Position numbers and translations under genes: made by a program | Source of the DNA: Ruminococcus sp. | Lineage (GTDB): Bacteria; Bacillota; Clostridia; Oscillospirales; Ruminococcaceae | Reading direction: 5' to 3' | Assembly (NCBI GenBank): GCA_017622635.1 | Contig: JAGAQS010000353.1 | Span: forward strand, 1 to 5,010 | Length of the DNA: 5,010 nt | The notes under the pieces: model-generated | The model's input: only the letters and a program-made list of their open reading frames with translations | What the model was told of the DNA's origin: nothing | The model's database searches: none | In this document: piece after piece, positions 1 through 4,895 of the stretch | Layout: every line of letters begins with the position of its first letter | Position numbering within the stretch: position 1 is the stretch's first letter

Positions 1-985
1 ATGCACTCCAGACCGTTGAAATCATAATAGAGTAACGTATGCCCTTGCGTACCCTGTCCATTTTTTTAGCACCGTAATTCTGACTTACAAATGTTGAAGA
101 TGCCATGGCAATTGTACCCAGCGGAAGCATGAATATGTCGTCAATTTTTCTTGCTGCCGTGTGTGCCGTGATTATCCCCGTACCGAATGAATTTACTGCA
201 CTCTGCAAAATAACCGAACCTACAGAAACTATTGCAAGCATAAGCCCCATAGACATTCCCGTACCTGCAAGGTCAGTGAAAAGCGATTTATCCCATTTAA
301 GTTCAGATTTTTTGAATATAAGAAAATCACATTTTTTCATGGCATAAACAAAACACAGAACAACTGAAATTCCCTGAGAAATCACTGTTGCATAAGCCGC
401 ACCCGAAACGCCCATATCAAAACCTTTTATGAATAAAATGTCCAGTCCGATATTTATAAAAGTGGAAACAATTAAAAAGTACAGAGGGGTTTTGCTGTTA
501 CCTATTGCCCTCATCATTCCGGCAAGCATATTGTATGCGATTGTAATGACGGAAAACATCATAATTATTTTCATATATTCAACTGTATCACCGATAATAT
601 TTTCAGGTGTTTTCAGGGCAGTCATAAGAGGTCTGATTGAAACTAAACTTATCACCGTTAAAATAAGTGAAATTATACCCGACAGAACATATGTCAGTGA
701 AACGGATTTTTTCATTGACTTTTCGTCATTTGCTCCGAAATATCGGGAGATAATTACTGCAAATCCGTTTGTCAGACCGTTCGAAAAACCTATTACAAGA
801 CTGTAGACAGGTGCAGACGCTCCTACAGACGCAAGAGCCGTGTCTCCAAGAATATTGCCGATAATTGCCGTATCTGCAATGTTGTAGAGTTGTTGGAAAA
901 TGTTACCTATAAGAATCGGTATTGAAAAATAAATAATGTTTCTGAGAATATTTCCCTCGGTCATGTTTATTGAAGATTTTGACAT
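1..985 (-). CDS. MATE family multidrug/Na+ (H+) antiporter, N-terminal 328 residues (3' end outside window)
   Basis: This encodes an inner-membrane efflux transporter of the MATE (NorM/DinF-like) family, expected to export cationic drugs or toxic metabolites in exchange for Na+ or H+. The substrate cannot be told from sequence. The frame stays open from ATG at 985 to the window edge, giving 328 of the usual roughly 450 residues. Family signatures are clear: MTEGNIL at residues 8-14, the first helix with NIFQQLYNIADTAIIG at 28-43, LASVGA at 51-56, RAIGNSKTPL at 159-168 (the conserved R-x-x-G-x-x-x-x-P loop), GVSGAAYATVISQ at 192-204 and FVSQNYGAKK at 299-308. The hydrophobic segments cover the first MatE half and the start of the second. 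ATG 985 is preceded by only a modest GGTG ribosome binding site; an internal ATG at 964 (MTEGN) is the alternative start. The gene is divergent from the AraC-type regulator at 1140, suggesting regulation by it. Family confidence is high; substrate unknown. Confidence 0.93.
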   Translation of the reverse strand, partial: MSKSSINMTEGNILRNIIYFSIPILIGNIFQQLYNIADTAIIGNILGDTALASVGASAPVYSLVIGFSNGLTNGFAVIISRYFGANDEKSMKKSVSLTYVLSGIISLILTVISLVSIRPLMTALKTPENIIGDTVEYMKIIMMFSVITIAYNMLAGMMRAIGNSKTPLYFLIVSTFINIGLDILFIKGFDMGVSGAAYATVISQGISVVLCFVYAMKKCDFLIFKKSELKWDKSLFTDLAGTGMSMGLMLAIVSVGSVILQSAVNSFGTGIITAHTAARKIDDIFMLPLGTIAMASSTFVSQNYGAKKMDRVRKGIRYSIMISTVWSA

Positions 986-1033
986 TTCTTTTCACCGCTT
1001 TTTTTGATTATTCTGGTTGTTTTCAGTGAATAC

Positions 1034-1062
1034 ATAATAGCATACAACGAAAATAAAATAAA
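1034..1062 (-). promoter_or_regulatory. Predicted promoter of the MATE exporter gene
   Basis: On the minus strand there is an extended -10 box, TGC plus TATTAT (TATTAT at 1039-1034), with a weak -35 TTTATT at 1062-1057 and a 17-bp spacer. Predicted transcription start is near 1027, leaving a leader of about 42 nt before the ATG at 985. The weak -35 together with the extended -10 fits an activator-dependent promoter. The direct repeat at 1064-1074 abuts this -35. Prediction by eye only. Confidence 0.55.
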
Positions 1063-1063
1063 G

Positions 1064-1094
1064 CACTTATATTGTTTTTACGTCACTTATCTTG
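1064..1094 (+). promoter_or_regulatory. Direct repeat CACTTATNTTG x2, candidate AraC-type operator
   Basis: CACTTATATTG at 1064-1074 and CACTTATCTTG at 1084-1094 match at 10 of 11 positions and are exactly 20 bp apart start to start, about two helical turns. AraC/XylS-family dimers or tandem HTH pairs typically bind direct repeats with about this period. Copy 1 lies directly beside the -35 of the MATE promoter; copy 2 overlaps the first bases of the -35 of the regulator's own promoter. One bound regulator could therefore activate the pump and control itself. The repeat is seen directly; its role is inferred. Confidence 0.5.
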
Positions 1095-1120
1095 ACTTAA
1101 ATAAAAGAATATGATATTAT
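1092..1120 (+). promoter_or_regulatory. Predicted sigma-A promoter of the AraC-family gene
   Basis: The -35 is TTGACT at 1092-1097 and the -10 is TATTAT at 1115-1120, separated by 17 bp. Both are close to consensus. The expected transcription start is about 1127, directly before the ribosome binding site GAGGTGA at 1128-1134, so the leader is only about 13 nt if translation starts at TTG 1140. The second copy of the CACTTATNTTG repeat overlaps the -35. Confidence 0.7.
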
Positions 1121-1139
1121 AAATTCAGAGGTGAGTACT

Positions 1140-1886
1140 TTGAAAGAAACAATGGACAGACAAGTTGCATATCTGGAATTTATGAACCGTGAAAACAGTT
1201 TCCATCATCACAAATATGAAGAAGAAATGTTACAGTACGAATATATTAAAAACGGTGATTTTCGTGCCATGGAGGAAGCAAGACGTATGATTCATTCCGC
1301 AGAAATGGGGCATTTATCTGATGACCCTATGAAAAATCTGCTTTATCTTTGTATATGCAATATTACTCTTGTGACACGATTTGCAATTGAGGGCGGTATG
1401 GAATCCGAAAAGGCATACAATGCGAGTGATTTGTATATTCAGAAATATGACAAGGCAAAGACAATTGATGAAATATACAGACTGCATGGGGAAATGATTG
1501 AATATTTCACGAAATCCGTTTCCGCCGACAAAAAGTCGCATATTTACTCAAAACAGGTTATTTGTTGTATAGAATACATTCATTGTCATCTGCACGAACA
1601 GATTGTTGTCAGTGAACTTGCCGAAATGGTACATCTGAACGAATCATATCTGTCTGTTTTGTTCAAACGTGAAACAGGCATGAACATTACGGAATACGTT
1701 ATTGTAAAACGCATGGAGACTGCGGAAAATATGCTGAAATATTCTGATTATCCGCTTACGGAAATTTCCGATATACTGCATTTTTCGAGTTACAGTCATT
1801 TTGCAAGGACTTTCCGTAAATATTATAACATGAGTCCGAAAGTTTACCGAAATAATAATTATCGCCGTACAGTCATTACAGAATAA
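1140..1886 (+). CDS. AraC-family transcriptional regulator
   Basis: This is a 248-residue cytoplasmic transcription factor. The C-terminal ~100 residues are a typical AraC/XylS double helix-turn-helix: first HTH at about 157-180 (VSELAEMVHLNESYLSVLFK, then RETG), second at about 206-237 with FSSYSHFARTFRK and the closing MSPKVYR. The N-terminal ~130 residues are helical and carry the pattern LSDDPMKNLLY, TRFAIEGGM, SDLYIQK, known in many Firmicute AraC-type regulators as a presumed sensory/dimerisation part; it is not the AraC cupin. Start choice: an upstream in-frame GTG at 1131 lies inside the ribosome binding site GAGGTGA (1128-1134) and nearly at the predicted transcript start, while TTG 1140 sits 5 nt after that site. 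An in-frame ATG at 1152 is too far. The gene is divergent from the MATE exporter and probably controls it and itself through the repeat at 1064-1094. The effector is unknown. Confidence 0.92.
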   Translation: MKETMDRQVAYLEFMNRENSFHHHKYEEEMLQYEYIKNGDFRAMEEARRMIHSAEMGHLSDDPMKNLLYLCICNITLVTRFAIEGGMESEKAYNASDLYIQKYDKAKTIDEIYRLHGEMIEYFTKSVSADKKSHIYSKQVICCIEYIHCHLHEQIVVSELAEMVHLNESYLSVLFKRETGMNITEYVIVKRMETAENMLKYSDYPLTEISDILHFSSYSHFARTFRKYYNMSPKVYRNNNYRRTVITE

Positions 1887-1915
1887 AAAAACAGGATACT
1901 AATAGTATCCTGTTT
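1885..1915. terminator. Hairpin terminator between converging units, strongest on minus strand
   Basis: A perfect 12-bp stem, AAACAGGATACT (1889-1900) and AGTATCCTGTTT (1904-1915), encloses a 3-nt loop. Read on the minus strand the stem is followed by seven T residues (complement of A1885-A1891), a strong Rho-independent terminator for the flavoprotein operon, whose stop is at 1929-1931. On the plus strand the run is only three T, so termination of the AraC gene there is weaker. The A-tract overlaps the AraC stop codon at 1884-1886. Confidence 0.85.
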
Positions 1916-1928
1916 CAGTCAATTATGT

Positions 1929-2546
1929 TTAACGTATAAAATTCATACGCTGAAAAGGTTCTTTTTCGGGAAGTCCGAAATTTTCTTTGCCCAGTGCAAT
2001 ACTTTTCATCAGGAAAGTCATATTGTTTGCAAGAGTTCTCATGCTCTGTAAGCCTTCAACGTCCTGTGAGGCTTCACCTGCTTCTCTGCCGTGAATACTG
2101 TTCCAGTACTGACTTGAAGCCACAGGCATTCACGAAATTGTGAAGAACATGTTAAGTTCATCAAAAGTTGCGGACAATCCGCCACGTCTTGCGGCAACAA
2201 CAGCCGCACCGACTTTCATGGTTTTGTCGAAATGTGTACTGTAGAATAATCTTGTTAAAAAAGCGACAAGCGTGGCATTTGCGGAAGCGTAATATACAGG
2301 ACTTCCGACAACAAGACCGTCACATTTTTCAAATTTTTCAGCTGTTTCATTTACAATATCGTCAAATACACATTTTCCCGTTTTAGTACATGACGCACAG
2401 GCAATACAGCCACGTATATCTTTATTGCCGACATGGATAATTTCCGTTTCAATTCCTGAATTATTGAATACTTTTTCCATTTCATTCAGGGCAATGTATG
2501 TATTTCCGTGTACACGTGGGCTTCCGTTTATCATCAATACTTTCAT
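1929..2546 (-). CDS. Iron-sulfur-flavoprotein-like NAD(P)H oxidoreductase, interrupted by in-frame TGA at codon 139
   Basis: This flavodoxin-fold protein is expected to bind FMN and act as a small NAD(P)H-dependent reductase or electron carrier. It reads as 138 residues, then TGA (2132-2130), then 66 further residues in the same frame to TAA at 1931-1929, for 205 codons in all, the usual size of the family. Visible parts are MKVLMINGSPRVHGNTY at the N-terminus (beta-1 and phosphate loop, GSP at 8-10), a compact cysteine motif CX2CX2CX5C at Cys47, 50, 53 and 59 like that of archaeal and clostridial Isf proteins, and GSPVYYASANA at 81-91 (FMN ring loop). The conserved SSQYWN-x-x-HG lies just after the TGA. 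Both sides of the TGA therefore look conserved. The start ATG 2546 overlaps the upstream gene's stop as ATGA, implying translational coupling; a weak AAAGG lies 9 nt upstream. Options are a nonsense mutation or sequence error, a split gene restarting at the ATG directly after the TGA, or selenocysteine insertion. I cannot decide between these from sequence. Confidence 0.8.
2091..2113 (-). promoter_or_regulatory. Hairpin 16 nt downstream of in-frame TGA, SECIS-like in geometry
   Basis: Starting 17 nt after the TGA at 2132-2130, the minus-strand RNA can fold GU-c-AGUACUG, loop GAA, CAGUAUU-c-AC: nine base pairs including one G-U, with a single C-C mismatch. The loop (2103-2101) begins 27 nt after the TGA and starts with G. 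These values lie within the loose bacterial SECIS rules as I recall them (loop 16-37 nt from UGA, short loop with G in its first two bases). The same bases encode the conserved S-Q-Y-W-N-S-I-H, so the fold may be incidental. Confidence 0.25.
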
Positions 2547-3037
2547 ATTATTTTACCTTTTTCGTAAACTCCACTGCCACAGATTACGCCCATTTCCTTA
2601 GCACCCTGAACACAGTCGGCATAACCTCTGAAACAGGCTATTGTTGTTTCAGCCGACGCAGTTTCTTCGTCTGCCATAGTTGCGATGTAATAAAATTCCT
2701 TGTCACGAACTTCAAGCCAACGGGCAACGGTACGGTCAATAAGAGCTTTAAGCTGTGCATCAATCGAATAAAAATAAACGGGACTTGCAAGGACAATGAC
2801 ATCAGCTTCAATAATTTTCTGAAGTACATCTGCCATATCGTCTTTTATTGCACAGTTGCCGTTGTTTTGTGTGCAATAGTAGCAGGCACGGCAGTAACCG
2901 ATTTTCTTTTCGGCAACACGGATTTTTTCAACTTCATTTCCGCTTTCAACTGCACCACGCATAAATTCATTGCAGAGCAGGTCTGAATTTCCGTCTTTAC
3001 GGGGACTGCCCGATAAAATCAAAACTTTTTTACTCAT
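2543..3037 (-). CDS. Iron-sulfur-flavoprotein-like NAD(P)H-dependent FMN reductase
   Basis: This is a 164-residue cytoplasmic flavodoxin-fold protein, the first gene of a two-gene operon. The start MSKKVLILSGSPRKDGNSD has the beta-1 strand and the phosphate-binding GSP-R-x-x-G-N-S loop (10-18) of NADPH-dependent FMN reductases. A compact CX2CX2CX6C motif (Cys49, 52, 55, 62) matches the unusual cluster motif of Isf-type iron-sulfur flavoproteins. ASPVYFYSIDAQLKALIDR at 84-102 is the FMN ring loop and following helix. A redox or detoxification role is inferred; the substrate is unknown. ATG 3037 is chosen because AGGAG (3050-3046) lies 8 nt upstream; a TTG at 3055 would place this site inside the coding region. 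The protein stops right after GVYEKGKII, where many relatives, as I recall, continue with a short PAM-x-x-AY-like tail, so it may lack about 15-20 C-terminal residues. Its stop overlaps the next start as ATGA. Confidence 0.9.
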   Translation of the reverse strand: MSKKVLILSGSPRKDGNSDLLCNEFMRGAVESGNEVEKIRVAEKKIGYCRACYYCTQNNGNCAIKDDMADVLQKIIEADVIVLASPVYFYSIDAQLKALIDRTVARWLEVRDKEFYYIATMADEETASAETTIACFRGYADCVQGAKEMGVICGSGVYEKGKII

Positions 3038-3045
3038 AATTTTTT

Positions 3046-3050
3046 CTCCT
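3046..3050 (-). promoter_or_regulatory. Ribosome binding site AGGAG of the first flavoprotein gene
   Basis: AGGAG on the minus strand lies 8 nt before ATG 3037. It rules out the longer frame beginning at TTG 3055, whose first codons would contain this site. It also lies just beyond the leader U-tract (3064-3059), so a hairpin in the leader could influence it. Confidence 0.85.
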
Positions 3051-3058
3051 TTCAAAGT

Positions 3059-3107
3059 AAAAAATGCGTGTCCGTAAAAAAGGCTTTTCGTACATATACG
3101 AACACGC
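3059..3107 (-). promoter_or_regulatory. Leader with two mutually exclusive hairpins, possible transcription attenuator
   Basis: In the minus-strand leader, GCGUGUUCGUA (3107-3097) pairs fully with UACGGACACGC (3076-3066), 11 bp with one G-U, and is followed after one A by six U (3064-3059), which resembles an intrinsic terminator with a 20-nt loop. The arm's UUCGUA (3102-3097) can instead pair with UACGAA (3092-3087) across the 4-nt loop UAUG, an antiterminator-like alternative. The mismatch seen on the plus strand (C-A) becomes a G-U wobble on the minus strand, which favours an RNA role on the transcribed strand. The same palindrome TTCGTATATGTACGAA could equally be a protein operator. No known riboswitch class is recognised. 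Confidence 0.45.
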
Positions 3108-3125
3108 TCTGAGAAGTATATTTAT

Positions 3126-3154
3126 ATTATAGCACATTATATACAAAAAAACAA
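3126..3154 (-). promoter_or_regulatory. Predicted sigma-A promoter of the flavoprotein operon
   Basis: On the minus strand the -10 is a perfect TATAAT (3131-3126) with an extended TGC in front, and the -35 is TTGTTT (3154-3149) at a 17-bp spacing. The expected start is A at about 3119, giving an 82-nt leader up to ATG 3037 that includes the two-state hairpin. A second TATAAT lies 9 bp further upstream but has no well-spaced -35. Confidence 0.75.
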
Positions 3155-3235
3155 GTTCAAATTTGTTATTTATTGTAAACCCACAGATTATTACTGAGAC
3201 TGTATGACAAATAGATTTTGTTGTGTGAATATTAT

Positions 3236-3270
3236 AAAAGCACCGTCGGTTAATATCCGACAGTGCTTTT
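3236..3270 (-). terminator. Rho-independent terminator of the dockerin protein gene
   Basis: The stem pairs 3236-3249 with 3257-3270 around a 7-nt loop. On the minus strand the core GCACUGUCGG pairs fully with CCGACGGUGC (one U-G wobble, which appears as a C-A mismatch on the plus strand) and is followed by UUUUAUAAU. It begins 10 nt beyond the stop codon region of the dockerin gene (stop at 3282-3280). The plus-strand reading also ends in five T, but no plus-strand gene precedes it. Confidence 0.85.
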
Positions 3271-3279
3271 TGTTATCTT

Positions 3280-4857
3280 TTACTTGTAACTTCCTGTTGC
3301 AATAAATTGAATTTCGAGAGCGTCAGAATTTGTGACACCGTCACCCGTGTTGTAAACGTCAGCGTTGAACTTTCCTTTTGTTGTCAGTTCATAGTTGTCG
3401 GGATTTGCAATTGACTGCATAACAAGTACCGAGTCTGCAATATTCACATCATCGTCATTGTTTGCATTTCCCGAACGTTCTACTTCAAGGCTCAGAAAAG
3501 TTTTTACATCTTCTTCGTAATTTGTAGTCAAAGGAATATTTTCGGTATTTTCGGTGAGACTGTCAAGATATTCAAAGTAAGCGGCGTCAACGTCTTCTAT
3601 TTCGTCGGCGTATTTTATAACATACATCTGAATTGCAGTAAGGTCATATAATTCAGCGATTATTCCGTTACCGTTCAGGTCATAATTTTCGTTTATGTTA
3701 TTCCATACTTCGTCAGGCAGTAGGCTTTCGCTGGTATTCTCTAATTTGCTGCTCCAGTAAATATTAACGTCGAAATAGTCCTTATAGTCAACAACGCCGT
3801 CCATGTTTACATCGGGAGCGGGGACTGTTCCGTTTTCAACGTCCTTGCAATACTGTTCAAAGAACGGTGTGAATTTTTCCATATCAATAATATGTCTGGA
3901 ATCATGTATATCATGCGACGGTCCGATATCGTATGACACTTCAATTCCAAGATTTTCAGCCGCACGTCTCAGATGGACAGGGATTGAATATGCAGATACA
4001 TAGTTTTCAAAATTATTAACATAATATTCTCTTGTGAAATATTCCGGTTTTATTTCCATGTGGTTCAGAATGTAAGTTGAAATCTGTAACCAGATATCAG
4101 GTGAGGGAATATGGTATGCTCCTAAATATTGCGAATAGCACAGTAAAAAGTCGTCACATCGCTGATATTCTTCCTCAGTAATAAAAGTTCTTGCTGTTTC
4201 AGGGTCGGGACAATCTTTATAAGAATGGTTTATATTGCGATATACGAATAAATCATAAACATCGCCGACATCAAACTGACCGTTTCCGTTAAAGTCGAGA
4301 GTGGTTCGACCACTTTCGCAAAGTTCTTCAATCATATAATATTCAGCATTGAGGTAGTTAATATGATAGAACATACGCATAGGGAAACAGTAAGCCTGAA
4401 TTTCTTTGTAATCAACAAAATTTTCTACCATTTCATTTGTAACGGGTGCAATATCGGGGTCATAGAAAGCGGGGTTGAGATAATCAAACTTCATGTTACC
4501 GCTTACTATAAAGTATCTCATCAATGACAATGTATCATCAAAATCCACTGTTCCGTTACCGTCGTAGTCAGCTATGGTTTCGATACGCTGTATTGTTTCG
4601 GGGTCAATCTCGTCCTCATAGGAATAATACTCGGAGCGATATTTGTCAAGAATATAGCAGTCCATGATGTCAAATTCACCGTTGCCGTTGATATCAACAT
4701 CAAGTTCTCCGCTTTCCATTTTGTCAAAGATTTTTGATTCACCGGGCCAGTATCTTGACGGGTTAATTTTGTATTCTGCATTTTCTGCATTGCTTATTGT
4801 TGGAATAGCGGAAGACGCTATTGTAATAGCTGATATAAAAGATACAAGCTTTTTCAT
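3280..4857 (-). CDS. Secreted multi-dockerin-like protein with C-terminal dockerin
   Basis: This is a 525-residue exported protein of unknown specific function. Residues 1-24 form a signal peptide (MKK, hydrophobic core to about 21, likely cleavage after SNA). Calcium-loop motifs follow: 55-66 (DINGNGEFDIMD), 97-108 (DYDGNGTVDFDD), 188-199 (DFNGNGQFDVGD), 349-360 (DVNMDGVVDYKD) and a degenerate one at 393-405 (DLNGNG). Each is followed by a helix like that of a dockerin half. Residues 463-518 are a C-terminal dockerin pair (GNANNDDDVNIAD and ADVYNTGDGVTNSDAL), which would bind a cohesin or Ca2+ on the cell surface. Spacers are rich in Tyr, Glu and Asp; I recognise no glycosidase or other catalytic domain. 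ATG 4857 is chosen because AGGGAG (4870-4865) lies 7 nt upstream and the signal peptide begins there; the frame nevertheless stays open upstream to the window edge. No convincing promoter is seen in 4858-5010. A terminator follows at 3270-3236. Confidence 0.88.
   Translation of the reverse strand: MKKLVSFISAITIASSAIPTISNAENAEYKINPSRYWPGESKIFDKMESGELDVDINGNGEFDIMDCYILDKYRSEYYSYEDEIDPETIQRIETIADYDGNGTVDFDDTLSLMRYFIVSGNMKFDYLNPAFYDPDIAPVTNEMVENFVDYKEIQAYCFPMRMFYHINYLNAEYYMIEELCESGRTTLDFNGNGQFDVGDVYDLFVYRNINHSYKDCPDPETARTFITEEEYQRCDDFLLCYSQYLGAYHIPSPDIWLQISTYILNHMEIKPEYFTREYYVNNFENYVSAYSIPVHLRRAAENLGIEVSYDIGPSHDIHDSRHIIDMEKFTPFFEQYCKDVENGTVPAPDVNMDGVVDYKDYFDVNIYWSSKLENTSESLLPDEVWNNINENYDLNGNGIIAELYDLTAIQMYVIKYADEIEDVDAAYFEYLDSLTENTENIPLTTNYEEDVKTFLSLEVERSGNANNDDDVNIADSVLVMQSIANPDNYELTTKGKFNADVYNTGDGVTNSDALEIQFIATGSYK
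3304..3471 (-). other. C-terminal dockerin domain (residues 463-518)
   Basis: Two F-hand calcium loops with following helices: residues 464-475 with N, N, D, N and D at ligand positions 1, 3, 5, 9 and 12, then SVLVMQSIANPDNY; and residues 500-512 with D500, N510 and D512, then ALEIQFIATG. Position 1 of the first loop is N rather than the usual D, and the expected G at position 6 is D469, so its calcium affinity may be reduced. The second loop is one residue longer than canonical, as seen in other ruminococcal dockerins as I recall them. Confidence 0.85.
4153..4320 (-). repeat. Internal protein repeat, copy 2 (residues 180-235)
   Basis: Residues 180-235 align without gaps to 47-102 of the same protein: 15 of 28 identical over the first half (E-S-G, then D-x-N-G-N-G-x-F-D-x-x-D-x-Y-x-L-x-x-Y-R) and 9 of 28 over the second (including DPET). 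Copy 2 lacks the second calcium loop that copy 1 has at 97-108. Confidence 0.65.
4552..4719 (-). repeat. Internal protein repeat, copy 1 (residues 47-102)
   Basis: This is the partner of the repeat at 4153-4320. It starts at ESGELDVDINGNG, contains the first full calcium loop and the DPET linker, and runs into the second loop at residues 97-108, so this copy is a complete two-loop dockerin-like module with 42 residues between loop starts. Confidence 0.65.
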
Positions 4858-4864
4858 ATGAATG

Positions 4865-4870
4865 CTCCCT
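4865..4870 (-). promoter_or_regulatory. Ribosome binding site AGGGAG of the dockerin protein gene
   Basis: AGGGAG lies 7 nt before ATG 4857, directly ahead of a typical signal peptide, and supports this start over the GTG at 4911 further upstream in the same frame, which lacks both. Confidence 0.75.
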
Positions 4871-4895
4871 TCGTCATCAATATTCTGTGACGTGG

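Noticed and set aside
105..806. Plus-strand open frames at 105-347 and 429-806
   Set aside because: They lie antisense within the clearly recognisable MATE gene, have no ribosome binding site and show no family sequence.
1314..1541. Minus-strand open frame of 75 residues inside the AraC gene
   Set aside because: It is a shadow of a well-supported gene, with no upstream signals.
2130..2132. TGA as a reassigned codon (Trp or Gly genetic code)
   Set aside because: TGA ends the upstream flavoprotein at its natural position with an ATGA overlap, TGG is used for Trp throughout, and no other gene here contains an internal TGA.
2168..2986. Plus-strand frames at 2168-2386 and 2498-2986, and a minus-strand frame at 2638-2829
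   Set aside because: All overlap the flavoprotein genes whose family motifs are clear; their Cys/Phe/Arg-rich translations are typical of shadow frames.
3038..3055. Upstream TTG start at 3055 for the first flavoprotein gene
   Set aside because: It would put the AGGAG ribosome binding site inside the coding sequence; ATG 3037 is ideally spaced and matches the family's N-terminus.
3204..3305. Plus-strand small frame of 33 codons
   Set aside because: It runs through the terminator hairpin and into the antisense of the dockerin gene, with no ribosome binding site.
4534..4700. Recurring DNA word for N-G-N-G (CCGTTACCGTT-like on the plus strand) as a DNA repeat or CRISPR-like element
   Set aside because: The similarity is explained by repeated calcium-loop codons; spacing is irregular and third positions differ.
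4664..4861. Plus-strand frame of 65 residues and minus-strand frame of 72 residues at the dockerin N-terminus
   Set aside because: Both are shadows of the signal peptide and first calcium loops; neither has start signals.
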